A stretch of 64,000 bases of DNA from Ensifer sp. WSM1721 (GTDB lineage: Bacteria; Pseudomonadota; Alphaproteobacteria; Rhizobiales; Rhizobiaceae), in the NCBI RefSeq assembly GCF_000513895.2, contig NZ_CP165783.1, forward strand, positions 930,001 to 994,000, given 5' to 3'. The notes under the pieces are model-generated. The model did not search any database and was not told where the DNA came from. It saw only the letters and a program-made list of their open reading frames with translations. Each line of letters starts with the position of its first letter. The first letter of the stretch is position 1. A program made the position numbers and the translations under genes. Shown here piece after piece: positions 1 to 9,007 of the stretch.

Positions 1-1359
1 ATAGACGCGGTCGCAGAGGCAGACCTCCTCCATCTCCGTCGAATACCAGACGAAAGTCCGGCCGCCCGCGGCCTGCTGGCGCACGATTTCGTAGACCTCC
101 TGCTTCGTGCCGACGTCGACGCCGCGCATCGGATCATCCATCAGCACCACCGGGGCGCGCGTAGAGAGCGCCCGTGCGAACAGCACCTTCTGCTGATTGC
201 CGCCCGAGAGCGACAGGATGCGATTGGCGAGATCCTGGGTCCGTATGTCGATGCGGCGCTTCCAGTCGGCGCCTCGCTCCGCCTCGGCTGCAGCATTCAC
301 GACCCCGCGCTTGGCGAGATCACCGAGGGAGCCGATCGAGAGATTTTTCAGGATGCTCCAGAGTTCAAAGACGCCGTTCAAGCGCCGGTCCCCCGCCACG
401 AAGGTCACGGCAAGGTCGCGGCGCGGCAGCCAGTCGCTGGTTTTGGCGGCATGAAGTTTCATCAGCATGCGCGTCTGGCCGTGGCCGGCGAGCCCGGCAA
501 GCCCGACGATCTCACCGCGCTTCGCACGGAACGGCATGCCGCGGCCGCCCTGCGCGATAACGACGGGCGCGGCGGCGAGATCGCGGGTCGCGCGGCGATG
601 CGCCTCGCCTTTCACCACGCTACCCATGGATTCGACGAGACTTTGATCGGTCCAATCCGCGGCAGGCCTATCGGCGACGATGCGACCGTCCTTCATGACC
701 ACGATGCGGCTCGCCGTCGACAGAATCTCATTCAGGATGTGCGAGATCAGGATGACCGATCCGCCGGCGGCGACGAAGTGGCGGACATAGGCGAGCATCT
801 GCTCCGCAAGGCTGGCGTCGAGGGAGGAGGTCGGCTCGTCCAGGATGACGAGCCGCGGCGCGACACCGGCATCGGAGAAGGCCATGGCGATCTCGACCAT
901 CTGCCGCTCGGCGATCGAAAGTTCGCCGACGCTCCTGTCGCTGGCTATTCCGTGTCCTGGGAAAACCGCATCGAGACTCCGCTCTATCACCTCCTTGGCA
1001 CGTTTTCGCCAGCCGAAGCCGCCGAGATGACGATGCAGGATACGGGTATTCTCGACGACGGTTAGATTGGGGCAGAGCGACAGTTCCTGGAAGACGCAAC
1101 GCATACCGCGCTCCCGGGCGGCATTAATGCCGTAATGCGCCAGGATGTCGCCGTCTGCCGAAATACTGCCCTGATGCGGGGCCAGGCCGCCATTGATGAC
1201 GCTTACGATCGTCGATTTACCGGCCCCATTATGGCCGACGAGGCCCACGCATTCGCCGGCGCTGATGGCGAGCGTCACGCCGTCGAGCGCCTTGACCGCT
1301 CCGAAACTGACCTTGGCGTCCGCGACCTCGACGATCGCCTTCGGCTTATCACCTGTCAT
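1..1359 (-). CDS. Sugar ABC transporter ATP-binding protein (RbsA/MglA type), 3' end outside window
   Basis: Reading the minus strand from an ATG at 1359 gives 453 codons open to the window edge, so the C-terminus is missing. Seen: a first nucleotide-binding domain with Walker A GHNGAGKST near residue 40, Q-loop FQELSLCPN, signature LSIAERQ and Walker B LVILDEPTS; then a second, degenerate domain in which the Walker A is poorly preserved, with signature LSGGNQQKV and VVLMDDPMRGVD. Two fused cassettes of this kind are typical of ribose/galactose/inositol-type importers, where the protein energises uptake from the cytoplasmic face of the membrane. It lies 69 bp downstream of the binding-protein gene and is surely its partner; the permease gene is presumably beyond the window start. 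The sugar cannot be inferred. Confidence 0.9.
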   Translation of the reverse strand, partial: MTGDKPKAIVEVADAKVSFGAVKALDGVTLAISAGECVGLVGHNGAGKSTIVSVINGGLAPHQGSISADGDILAHYGINAARERGMRCVFQELSLCPNLTVVENTRILHRHLGGFGWRKRAKEVIERSLDAVFPGHGIASDRSVGELSIAERQMVEIAMAFSDAGVAPRLVILDEPTSSLDASLAEQMLAYVRHFVAAGGSVILISHILNEILSTASRIVVMKDGRIVADRPAADWTDQSLVESMGSVVKGEAHRRATRDLAAAPVVIAQGGRGMPFRAKRGEIVGLAGLAGHGQTRMLMKLHAAKTSDWLPRRDLAVTFVAGDRRLNGVFELWSILKNLSIGSLGDLAKRGVVNAAAEAERGADWKRRIDIRTQDLANRILSLSGGNQQKVLFARALSTRAPVVLMDDPMRGVDVGTKQEVYEIVRQQAAGGRTFVWYSTEMEEVCLCDRVY

Positions 1360-1379
1360 TGATGCCGTCTTGCTCCGGG

Positions 1380-1415
1380 AAAAATTCGCCGCGCGGCCCT
1401 ACAGCGCCGCGCGGC
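1380..1415 (-). terminator. Attenuator-like terminator between binding-protein and ATPase genes
   Basis: The arms at 1388-1397 and 1406-1415 are both GCCGCGCGGC and form a perfect 10-bp GC stem around an 8-nt loop. On the minus strand the stem is followed by GAA and then TTTTT with a short gap. This has the form of an intrinsic terminator. Because it sits inside an operon it probably lets through only part of the transcription, keeping binding protein in excess over ATPase. Confidence 0.6.
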
Positions 1416-1428
1416 ATGCGAGGCAGCC

Positions 1429-2445
1429 TTACTTGGCCGCTTCGATGACCTTGATCGCGTCTTCCTGCGTATACTCGACGTTGGCGACGCCGCCAGCCTG
1501 GGTGTTGGCAAGGTTCTCTTCGAGGTTGGCCTGGTCGATGCGCAGGAACGGCACCACGAGATCCTTCTTTACTTCCTTGCCGTCGAGAATCTGCTGCGCG
1601 ACCCAGAAGGCGAGCGTCGAGACGCCGGGGGCGATGGAGACGGACATGGTCTCGTAGCCGCTCGCGTCCTTCTGCTCTTTCCACCATTTTAGCTCGTCTT
1701 CGCGGTTGCCCATGACGATCACCGGCATCGGCCGCTTTGCGGCCGCGATTGCCTGCGCGGCGCCGTATCCGTCGCCGCCCTGCGTCACGACGCCTGCGAT
1801 CTCCGGCAGGCTCGGCAGAATGCCGGCGACTGCCTTCTGCGCGACGTCCTGTGCCCAGTCGCCGTGAACGGAGCCGACGATCTTGAACTGTGGGAACTGC
1901 TTGACGCCCTCGTGGATGCCGGCCGAGATCTCGTCGTCGACGAAAACACCGGCAAGGCCGCGAATCTCGAGCAGATTGCCGCCCTGCGGCAGCTTCTTCG
2001 AGAGATATTCGACCTGGCTGCGGCCCATTTCCTTGAAGTCGACGGCGATGCGCCAGGCGCAGGGCTCGGTCACGATGCCGTCGAAGGAGACGACCGTTAT
2101 CCCCGCGTCGCACGCCTCTTTCACCGCACCGTTGAGCGCGGTCGGAGACGCGGCGTTGAGGACGATCGCGTCATAGCCCTGCAGGATCATGTTCTGGATC
2201 TGCGCGGCCTGCTCGGTCGCCTGGTTCTCGGCCGTCGTGAAAGCGTCGGCGGCAGCAACGACACCGGATTTGACCGCCTCGCCCGTCACCTTATTCCAAC
2301 TCGTCAGCATGGCCTGCCGCCACGAGTTGCCGGCATAGTTGTTGGAAAGGGCAATCTTCTTGCCCGATGTATCGGCGATAGCCGATACCGGCATGGCTGC
2401 GCACGCGACGGCGACAGACGCCAGAAGCATCTTACGAATTGTCAT
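1429..2445 (-). CDS. Periplasmic sugar-binding protein of an ABC transporter (Peripla_BP_4)
   Basis: The 338-aa product starts at the ATG at 2445, directly behind a very strong ribosome binding site (GGAGGGAGGAG); in-frame codons further upstream lie in the repeat element and lack one. Residues 1-24 form a signal peptide ending near VSAIA-D. The mature part starts with KKIALSNNYAGNSWRQ and includes a GYDAIVLNAAS segment and VVTQGGDGYGAAQA, which is the two-lobed RbsB-like fold (type I periplasmic binding protein). It captures a sugar or related ligand for the ATPase encoded just downstream. Divergent to it is a GAF histidine kinase/regulator pair that may control it; that link is inferred from position only. 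Confidence 0.88.
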   Translation of the reverse strand: MTIRKMLLASVAVACAAMPVSAIADTSGKKIALSNNYAGNSWRQAMLTSWNKVTGEAVKSGVVAAADAFTTAENQATEQAAQIQNMILQGYDAIVLNAASPTALNGAVKEACDAGITVVSFDGIVTEPCAWRIAVDFKEMGRSQVEYLSKKLPQGGNLLEIRGLAGVFVDDEISAGIHEGVKQFPQFKIVGSVHGDWAQDVAQKAVAGILPSLPEIAGVVTQGGDGYGAAQAIAAAKRPMPVIVMGNREDELKWWKEQKDASGYETMSVSIAPGVSTLAFWVAQQILDGKEVKKDLVVPFLRIDQANLEENLANTQAGGVANVEYTQEDAIKVIEAAK

Positions 2446-2527
2446 GTCTCCTCCCTCCGAATCCGTCCTACGATCGGATCGCTTCATTGCCGCTGCTGCT
2501 CGCGCGCGGCTGACATTAATGCTTGCA

Positions 2528-2630
2528 CTACAGCGCCGTGCGTCTTTCAGACGCACGAAGGTCGCCGCAGCACTTTGAATTGCTGCATGTTCTTTCCCTT
2601 AAACCGGCTACGGTTTAAGGGAATATACTG
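2528..2630 (+). repeat. Bipartite hairpin repeat element, copy 1
   Basis: A ~100-bp intergenic element with two hairpins. The first has arms GTGCGTCT/AGACGCAC (2538-2556). The second is an 11-bp perfect stem CCCTTAAACCG-GCTA-CGGTTTAAGGG (2596-2621). A second, inverted copy lies at 36605-36709. The copies share the block AGCACTTTGAATTGCTGCAT, while bases within the second stem differ in a paired way. It fits the dispersed palindromic mosaic elements of rhizobia (RIME/ABC type); the exact family name is not verified. It lies in the divergent spacer between the binding-protein gene and the kinase gene. Confidence 0.8.
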
Positions 2631-2656
2631 AGCTTCCTCCTCTCAGTAAGGGCAGG

Positions 2657-4078
2657 ATGAGCGAGAACGGGGCGGCTGTACAGGCGGCACAAGGCAAGAC
2701 GTTTGCGGGTTTTGCACGAGGGGATGCGGGTTTACGCAAGACGCGAGGCCGTCTCGGGCGCTTAACTGAGCAGACGATCGCGACTTGGAGGAGCACGGAC
2801 GCGATCGCGGGAGGAACTGCGGACATGCCGCATCTGGCGCCGGCCGCACTGGTCGATCATTATCTCGGTATTTCGCGGCTGCTCGCCGGCCAGCTCGATT
2901 TCCGTTCCGCTATCCGTGCGGTCGCGGCCGAGATAGCGCACATCATCCCACACGACCATCTCGACGTCTGCATGCTGATGGTCGACGGCAATTACCACAC
3001 GGCCTACGAAACCGGCATGGACACCGCCTGGGGTAATGTCGCATCGGCGCCGGTCGCCAACAGTCCGATACGTACCCTGCTCTGGGGCGAGGTGGACCAT
3101 CTGCTGACGGATGATGCCGTCAACGATCCGCGTTTCCACTTCGAGGGTGCCTTCAAGCGGCCGATCATCGAGCAGTCGCTGCGCAGTCGCGTGCACGTGC
3201 CGCTGAAGGTTCAGGGAGCAATCATCGGGGCGCTGAGTTGTTCGTCGCAGACGCCGGGCCTCTATGCCGTGGAGGATGTCGACCGCGCGCGCATCATCGC
3301 CGACCTCCTGGCGCCCTATTTCTTTGCGCTGCGCGCTGCCGAACAGGCGCAGCAATCGGCGATCGTGGAGGCAGAAGCACGGGCACGCGAGGAAGGCTTG
3401 CGGCAGGGGGCGTTGAAGTTGACCGAGGCGCTCGAGCTGGAGCGCCAGCGCATCGGCATGGACCTCCACGATCAGACGCTCGCCGACCTCACCCGCCTCT
3501 CGCGCCGCATCGACCGGCTGGCGCGCTCCGGCGAGGTGACCGGCGAAGCGCTCGAGCCGGTATCGCGCGGGCTCCAGCACTGCATGCAGGATCTGAGACA
3601 GATCATCGAGCAGGCGAAGCCGTCGATTCTGCAGCTCTTCGGCCTCGCCCAGGCCGTCGAGAACCATCTCGACCGGTCGGTCCGCGACAGTGCCACGCCG
3701 ATTGAATGGGCGCTCGTCGACGAGACCGCGGGCACCCTCGAAACTCTGGAGCCGACGGTCAGTGTCGCGCTGTTCAGGATCGCCCAGGAAGCTATCAACA
3801 ATGCGGTGCGTCACGCTCAGCCACTCGCGATCACCGTCCGTCTCAAAGTCGAGGCCGGGCAGCTCGCGATCGAGATAGCGGACGACGGATACGGTATTGC
3901 CCGGCACCGCGGGCGCATCGGCGGCGGAATCGACAACATGAAGACACGGGCGCGACTCATCTCGGCGAAGTTCACGATCGGCCCCGGGCGCAACAATTGC
4001 GGCACCATGGTAGCCGTTTCGTTGCCGCTCCACCGGAACGCGGAAAGGCCAGCCATTCAGCGGGAGGAACAGCGATGA
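2657..4078 (+). CDS. GAF-domain sensor histidine kinase (HisKA_3/NarX-like)
   Basis: The 473-aa protein has no membrane segment. A GAF domain spans about residues 65-220. A helix rich in Glu, Ala and Arg leads to a HisKA_3 dimerisation box, IGMDLHDQTLADLTR, with the likely phosphorylated His271. The C-terminus is an HATPase domain with N-box EAINNAVRHA and G-box DDGYGIA. Kinases of this class sense a cytoplasmic ligand through GAF and phosphorylate NarL-type regulators. The next gene is exactly such a regulator and overlaps it by 4 bp (ATGA), so they are translationally coupled partners. The gene is divergent from the sugar-binding protein gene, which suggests, but does not prove, control of that transporter. 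Confidence 0.9.
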   Translation: MSENGAAVQAAQGKTFAGFARGDAGLRKTRGRLGRLTEQTIATWRSTDAIAGGTADMPHLAPAALVDHYLGISRLLAGQLDFRSAIRAVAAEIAHIIPHDHLDVCMLMVDGNYHTAYETGMDTAWGNVASAPVANSPIRTLLWGEVDHLLTDDAVNDPRFHFEGAFKRPIIEQSLRSRVHVPLKVQGAIIGALSCSSQTPGLYAVEDVDRARIIADLLAPYFFALRAAEQAQQSAIVEAEARAREEGLRQGALKLTEALELERQRIGMDLHDQTLADLTRLSRRIDRLARSGEVTGEALEPVSRGLQHCMQDLRQIIEQAKPSILQLFGLAQAVENHLDRSVRDSATPIEWALVDETAGTLETLEPTVSVALFRIAQEAINNAVRHAQPLAITVRLKVEAGQLAIEIADDGYGIARHRGRIGGGIDNMKTRARLISAKFTIGPGRNNCGTMVAVSLPLHRNAERPAIQREEQR

Positions 4079-4800
4079 AGGTTCTGATCGTGGAGGACGA
4101 CCCCTTGCACCGCTCCTACCTGCACGAAGCGGTCTGCTCGGCGCTCCCCGAGTGCGAGACCGTCATCGAGGCGGAGAATGGCACCGCGGGCGAGCTGCTC
4201 GCCCGCGATCATAAATCCGCACACATTGTCATGGATCTGCAGATGACGGGCCGCAACGGGATCGAGGCTGCCCGCACGATATGGAAGGAGCGCCCCGACA
4301 CGCGCATCCTCTTCTGGTCGAACTATTCCGACGAAGCCTATGTGCGTGGGGTGTCGCGCATTGTTCCGGATGGTGCAGCCTATGGCTACGTGTTGAAGTC
4401 CGCTTCAGACGAGCGACTGAAACTGGCCCTCCGCTCGATTTTTGTCGAAAGCCAATGCGTAATCGATCGCGAAGTGCGCGGCCTCCAGCAGAAAAGCATC
4501 GGGCACGCCAACAGCTTCACCGATTCCGAGTATGAAATCCTAGTCGACATCGCGCTCGGTCTGACCGACCGGGCAATCGCGAAACGCAGGAATCTGTCGC
4601 TGCGCAGTGTGCAGAATCGATTGCAGCACCTCTATGACAAGCTTGACGTCTACCAGGCGAGCCCGGAGGATCGCCTCGACAGCCAATTCAACCTTCGTGC
4701 TCGCGCAGTTACCGTCGCGTTCTTGCGCAAGTTGCTGAACTACAGCGCTTTGGAGAGGGCCGAGGCGGAGTTGCAAGGCTGGCTCAACGCTCAGTCCTGA
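4075..4800 (+). CDS. Response regulator with LuxR-type DNA-binding domain
   Basis: The 241-aa product starts at the ATG at 4075 behind GGGAGGAAC, overlapping the kinase stop codon. The receiver domain covers residues 1-120: acidic pocket E7-D8-D9, phosphoacceptor Asp54 in IVMDLQM, conserved Lys in GYVLKSA. The C-terminal part (about 150-200) contains FTDSEYEILVDIALGLTD followed by IAKRRNLSLRSVQNRLQ, a LuxR/NarL-like helix-turn-helix in which the usual TxxE entry is slightly altered (TDSE). A further ~40 residues follow the helix-turn-helix, more than usual. It should be phosphorylated by the kinase encoded just upstream and act as a transcription factor; the target is unknown. Confidence 0.88.
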   Translation: MKVLIVEDDPLHRSYLHEAVCSALPECETVIEAENGTAGELLARDHKSAHIVMDLQMTGRNGIEAARTIWKERPDTRILFWSNYSDEAYVRGVSRIVPDGAAYGYVLKSASDERLKLALRSIFVESQCVIDREVRGLQQKSIGHANSFTDSEYEILVDIALGLTDRAIAKRRNLSLRSVQNRLQHLYDKLDVYQASPEDRLDSQFNLRARAVTVAFLRKLLNYSALERAEAELQGWLNAQS

Positions 4801-4925
4801 ATTCCGATAGCCGAAGACAGCGTTGGCTGCGGCTCAGAGATGGCCGCTACCCGGTCCGGCCAGCCGCACCTGATTTGCTTCAGCCCTACTTGAGAAAACC
4901 TCGTGAGTAGTCGCTCATTCGTGGT

Positions 4926-5138
4926 TTACCGCGTCGCAGGGCGGACGGCCTCGACCCGAGGGCTGAACAACCGTTTGACGCCCTCGGCGAGCTTCTCCAT
5001 GTAGAGATAGATCACCGGTGTGACGAGAAGCGTCAGCGGCTGCGAAACGAGCAGGCCGCCGACGACGGCGACGCCGAGCGGCTGCCGCAACTCCGCGCTT
5101 GCGCCGCTGCCAAGCGCGATCCGCAGCGTCCCCATCAT
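4926..5138 (-). pseudogene. C-terminal remnant of an RND multidrug efflux pump (AcrB/MdtB-like)
   Basis: Only about 70 residues are recognisable. They include LRIALGSGASAELRQPLG, then VAVVGGLLVSQPLTLLVTPV and IYLYMEKL. These are the last conserved transmembrane stretch of RND inner-membrane efflux proteins, which are normally over 1000 aa. The rest of the gene, and any adaptor or channel genes, are absent; upstream DNA is occupied by the acyltransferase gene. An open frame continues a short way upstream to a GTG at 5177, but those residues are not RND-like. This is a decayed fragment left by a deletion or recombination. Confidence 0.8.
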
Positions 5139-5173
5139 TATCAGGTCAATAGTGAAGCTGAGTTCTTCACCCA

Positions 5174-7156
5174 TCACCTGTCTCCCGCATCGCGGATAAT
5201 CGGAGCGAGTTGGCGGCCAAGTTCGTCGCTCAATGTGCGCATATAAGTCGCTGTCACGTGATGCTTGTCGTAGTAGACCAGCACATTGCCGATGACCGGC
5301 GGGCAGGCTTCGGAGGTGCAGAAGAAATCCGTGAAATCCAGAAAGTGCAAATTTTCCGCAGGAGGGAGTGCCGAGGTCGGACTGGTGCGCGACAGCACCA
5401 AATCACGCTTCACGACGCATTTTGGTGAGAAGCGTCCATTGATTTCGACGCACTCCGGTACATCGAAGCCGAACCAGGGCGTGTCGCGCATCGCCACCAC
5501 CTGGATTCCCGCCCGGGTGAGCCTCTGCCATTGTTGGCGATAGCCAGCCGGCGTATCTTCGATCCCGTCCACCACACGTGTCGAAGTCGTAAAAACCAGA
5601 TCCGGCTTTTCCGACAGGAGTCGTTTCATCAATTGCTCCTGCCATTTCGCACAGGCTTGGCGATACTCCGGTGGCTCCGACAATTCCTGCGAGCTCAATA
5701 CGCAACTGCTCTTTGTGTAGGTAACGATCTTCCAGCCGGGATACCGGGAGAAGACGCGCTGGAGGGCCGGTAGCCAATGCACAGTGTGTGAACCGCCTAC
5801 GAGCGCCAGCACATGGGGCGCATCTGCCGGACCGAAAACGCAGCTAAGCAAGGAGGTCCCCAGCAAAGTCTGATGGCAACCCAGGCGATACACATCTGCA
5901 TCATCCCACCTTGCGGTCAGCGGGCCGGGGTGGACGGGGATCTCACTCGATAACGGGAACGGTTCGTTGATGGCCGCTGCACCGGGATAATGCGCGGCGT
6001 CAGCGACCCGCAGCCGCTCCTCGTTCATCATGCGACTAACCTGACCGTTCCAGATCAACAGACCAGTGGCGATCGCGGCGAGGGTGCCGGTCGCGGCGAT
6101 CGCCGTCGGCAACGGGCGATCCTTCCGTGCCGAAAAACGTGGCTCGATAAGCTGCGTGGTAACATGCGACAGAAGGATTGAGACGAGCAAAACGCCCGTA
6201 CCTCCAATGATTCCCGCCGATGTCTGATAGGAGAGGGTCAGATACAAGACCAGGATCGGCCAGTGCCAGAGATACAAACTGTAGGAGATGTTCCCCAGCC
6301 ATTTCAGAGGGCGCGCGCCGAGCAATCTGGCAACACCAAATCGCAAAGGCGGACCATCGCCGCAAACGAGAATTGCTGCCGCAGCCAGCGTCGGCCAGAG
6401 CGCTGCGTAACCAGGGAAAACTGTCGAGACTTCGAGCAGAATGCCGCAGCTCAAAATAGCCACTAGACCAATCCACCCGCCGATGGTGCGTTGTATTGAC
6501 GTGAGTTTGATATTGGGGAGCAGCAGTGCGACGACGCCACCGAGCGCGAATTCCCAGATTCGTGCAAAAGTATCGTAATACGCGAAAGCCTGATTTCGCG
6601 ACGTCGCGTAAACCGAATAGGCGAGCGACAGCGCGAAGGTTCCCGTAAGAAACGCCAATAGGCTGACCCGCGATGGTCGCCGCCTGATGAAAGTGAACAC
6701 GGCGAGTCCAGCAGCCAGGATCAGCAGCGACTGAACCTGCGCGGAGAGTGCCCAGTAATGCTGGAGCGGGCTTCCGACTTGATCTCGTGCGAGGTAGTCG
6801 ATCGCCGCGTTCGCCAAGTACCAGTTTTCAACGTAAGCAGAGCTTGCGGCGAGCTGATCGATAACGGTCTCCCATCGCATCCTCGGCAGCCAGAACGGCG
6901 CCGAAAGAGCGATAACTGCGATCACCGATAAGGAAGCAGGTAGAAGCCGGCGAGCCAACCTCGTGGCGACGAGAACAAGGTCGACGGCATGCCCAGCTTC
7001 CGCCTGGCGCGCGAGCGACCCAGTGACCAGATAGCCGGATACGATGAAGAACACATCGACGCCTCCTGAGACCCGGCCGATCCATATGTGATACACCGCG
7101 ACCAGCATTATGCCGATCGCCCGCAGGCCCTGAATATCATCCCGTCGCGCTGCCAT
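5174..7156 (-). CDS. Membrane acyltransferase (OafA/YrhL type) with C-terminal SGNH domain
   Basis: The 660-aa protein opens with RRDDIQGLRAIGIMLVAVYH and SGGVDVFFIVSGYLV, the acyltransferase-3 signature with its catalytic His, followed by about ten hydrophobic segments to residue ~370, including ISYSLYLWHWPILVLY. The remaining ~290 residues form an SGNH hydrolase-like domain: VGGSHTVHWLPAL (Gly replaces the more usual Asp of GDSH) and DKHHVTATYM near the end. Such enzymes transfer acetyl or similar groups to extracellular or lipopolysaccharide sugars. A GTG at 7174 is an alternative start; no good ribosome binding site marks either. The 3' end abuts an RND-pump remnant. The acceptor is unknown. 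Confidence 0.88.
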   Translation of the reverse strand: MAARRDDIQGLRAIGIMLVAVYHIWIGRVSGGVDVFFIVSGYLVTGSLARQAEAGHAVDLVLVATRLARRLLPASLSVIAVIALSAPFWLPRMRWETVIDQLAASSAYVENWYLANAAIDYLARDQVGSPLQHYWALSAQVQSLLILAAGLAVFTFIRRRPSRVSLLAFLTGTFALSLAYSVYATSRNQAFAYYDTFARIWEFALGGVVALLLPNIKLTSIQRTIGGWIGLVAILSCGILLEVSTVFPGYAALWPTLAAAAILVCGDGPPLRFGVARLLGARPLKWLGNISYSLYLWHWPILVLYLTLSYQTSAGIIGGTGVLLVSILLSHVTTQLIEPRFSARKDRPLPTAIAATGTLAAIATGLLIWNGQVSRMMNEERLRVADAAHYPGAAAINEPFPLSSEIPVHPGPLTARWDDADVYRLGCHQTLLGTSLLSCVFGPADAPHVLALVGGSHTVHWLPALQRVFSRYPGWKIVTYTKSSCVLSSQELSEPPEYRQACAKWQEQLMKRLLSEKPDLVFTTSTRVVDGIEDTPAGYRQQWQRLTRAGIQVVAMRDTPWFGFDVPECVEINGRFSPKCVVKRDLVLSRTSPTSALPPAENLHFLDFTDFFCTSEACPPVIGNVLVYYDKHHVTATYMRTLSDELGRQLAPIIRDAGDR

Positions 7157-7536
7157 TGCGTGGAGCCACCCCACCCGCGTCTACGAACGTCTTAGAATAT
7201 CACAAGCTGAAATTGAGTAAGGTCGCGGTTTCGCTTCCTCAATAGGCCAACGCACATGAGACGACCCCCCAAGCCCTAACCCGAAAGGCGTACATCTAAG
7301 GGGCGATTTGATACTATCCATCAACTACTTTAGCGTGCTCTTCGCCCGCAATCAAAGGGTGGGTCGAATGCGAACTTTAACTCAGACGGGTGCAAGCTGC
7401 GGTTCGACAAGGGTGGGCGGAATATAATCTTGTCGCTGTCGCTTGCGTAATTGCCTGATCGCGGCGTCCCGGAAGCGGATCATCGCAACAGGACAGTTCA
7501 AAAGCAAAAGAGCGCCAAACACGAGGGAGAAGATTC
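7157..7536. other. Divergent intergenic region, 380 bp
   Basis: Lies between the acyltransferase gene (leftward) and the RTX gene (rightward) and must carry both promoters. It is less GC-rich than the flanking genes. I see no convincing -35/-10 pair, repeat or small gene in it. A GAGGGAGAAG ribosome binding site precedes the RTX start at 7537. Confidence 0.5.
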
Positions 7537-8835
7537 ATGGCAAGCCTGATCGGTGGAATCCCGCCTTATCGTGGCATCAATAACTTCATCACCGGGACGT
7601 TCGACGGTGACTTCATCTTCGGTGATCCCTATACGACTGGTAACACCCTTGGCGTGCGTGAGATCGGCGGGCCGCTGACCGCCGGCAGTGGCGGCAAGGA
7701 CTGGCTCATCGGTCTCGGCGGCGACGACTGGCTCTTTGGCGATGCTTGGGAGATCGGCGGTACGGGCCGGGGCGGCAACGACTGGCTCATCGGCCTCGGC
7801 GGCGACGACTGGCTCTTTGGTGACGCCTGGGAGATCAGCGGTGAGGGCCGAGGCGGCAACGACTGGCTCGCGGGCGGCAAGGGGGATGACACGCTCTACG
7901 GCGATGCCAAAATCATGTCCGACCTCGCCCACGGGGGTGACGATCAACTCTTCGGTGGTGAAGGGAACGACACGCTCTACGGCGATGCAGAGGTCATGGG
8001 CCCAAATACCGTGGGTGGCGACGACCATCTCGTCGGCGGCTCAGGAGACGATAAACTTCTCGGTGATGGCGCTCAGGTGTCCCAGTTCCCCTTATTTGGC
8101 GCCACCGGGGGCAACGATCATCTCGAGGGTGGCGCGGGAAATGACACCCTTCTTGGTGATGCCGACACATCCGGCATAAGCTTGGGCGGCGATGACTGGC
8201 TCGAGGGCGGCTCGGGTGACGATTTCCTTGTCGGTGAGGGCGGCATCTACCCCTTCGGCGGCATAGGCGGCGACGACCGGCTCGACGGCGGCGCAGGAAA
8301 CGACGCTCTTTACGGCGACGACTTCGGTGGCTTGGCCGAAAGCGCCCAGGGCGGCAACGACCAGCTCAACGGCGGCGCGGGAAACGACATCCTCTACGGT
8401 GAGGGCTTATTCATGTACGACCACGCCTCCGCCGGCGACGACCGGCTCGACGGCGGCGCGGGAGACGACATCCTCGTCGGCGATGCCGAGTCGGTGGGGC
8501 TCGCCTGGGCCGGCACTGACCTCCTGATCGGTGGGAGCGGTAACGACCACCTGTACGGTGATGAGATCGATTTCTCTTTCTTTCAGGGCACCGCCGACCA
8601 GTTTCTGTTCGAGCCACACAGCGGGCAAGACACAATCCACTTCTTCGAGCTCGGGGTGGACATCATCCTGATCGACGGTGGCTACGGCTATGCCAGCTTC
8701 GCGGAACTGCAAGCCAACATCAGCGATGACGCAAATGGCAACGCGGTCGTGCATCTGAACGGCACGGTCGACCAGATCACTCTGACTGGCGTTCAGGCCG
8801 CCAATCTCACGGCCGCAAGCTTCTTCTTCGTCTGA
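7537..8835 (+). CDS. RTX (haemolysin-type) calcium-binding repeat protein
   Basis: The 432-aa protein is made almost entirely of Gly/Asp-rich repeats from about residue 45 to 345. Around ten blocks follow the pattern GGxGNDxLxGDA (for example [24 protein letters not shown]), spaced by 10-20 variable residues. These form calcium-binding parallel beta-rolls. There is no N-terminal signal peptide. The C-terminal ~90 residues ([15 protein letters not shown] to the final [11 protein letters not shown]) resemble the uncleaved C-terminal signal for type I secretion. It has no recognisable catalytic domain, so it may be a surface or biofilm protein rather than a toxin. No type I secretion genes are nearby. 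The first two [17 protein letters not shown] units are nearly identical, which suggests recent duplication. Confidence 0.88.
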   Translation: MASLIGGIPPYRGINNFITGTFDGDFIFGDPYTTGNTLGVREIGGPLTAGSGGKDWLIGLGGDDWLFGDAWEIGGTGRGGNDWLIGLGGDDWLFGDAWEISGEGRGGNDWLAGGKGDDTLYGDAKIMSDLAHGGDDQLFGGEGNDTLYGDAEVMGPNTVGGDDHLVGGSGDDKLLGDGAQVSQFPLFGATGGNDHLEGGAGNDTLLGDADTSGISLGGDDWLEGGSGDDFLVGEGGIYPFGGIGGDDRLDGGAGNDALYGDDFGGLAESAQGGNDQLNGGAGNDILYGEGLFMYDHASAGDDRLDGGAGDDILVGDAESVGLAWAGTDLLIGGSGNDHLYGDEIDFSFFQGTADQFLFEPHSGQDTIHFFELGVDIILIDGGYGYASFAELQANISDDANGNAVVHLNGTVDQITLTGVQAANLTAASFFFV

Positions 8836-8930
8836 ATGGCAGCTTGCGGATGCGAAGGAGACGGGCAGCGCACGCTGGACATGATCGTTTGGTGGAGACG
8901 GCGTGACAGCGGAGCGACTCGATCCGATTT

Positions 8931-8956
8931 TGACCAGCCGCGCCACGGGCTGGTCA
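8931..8956. other. Hairpin between convergent genes
   Basis: Arms TGACCAGCC and GGCTGGTCA form a 9-bp perfect stem with an 8-nt loop in the spacer between the RTX gene and the pdxA-like gene. It lacks a following T-run on either strand, so terminator function is only possible. Confidence 0.35.
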
Positions 8957-9007
8957 TCGGAAGCGAGGCCTCCGCGGCGCCCTGCTTGGCCTTGGTCGCC
9001 AGGCTAA

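Noticed and set aside
7537..8835. Gly/Asp repeats considered as a CRISPR-like or tandem DNA array
   Set aside because: The periodicity is at protein level (RTX nonapeptides) and varies in DNA; no spacers.
8931..8956. Terminator between the RTX and pdxA2 genes
   Set aside because: The stem is good but no T-run follows on either strand; kept only as a hairpin.
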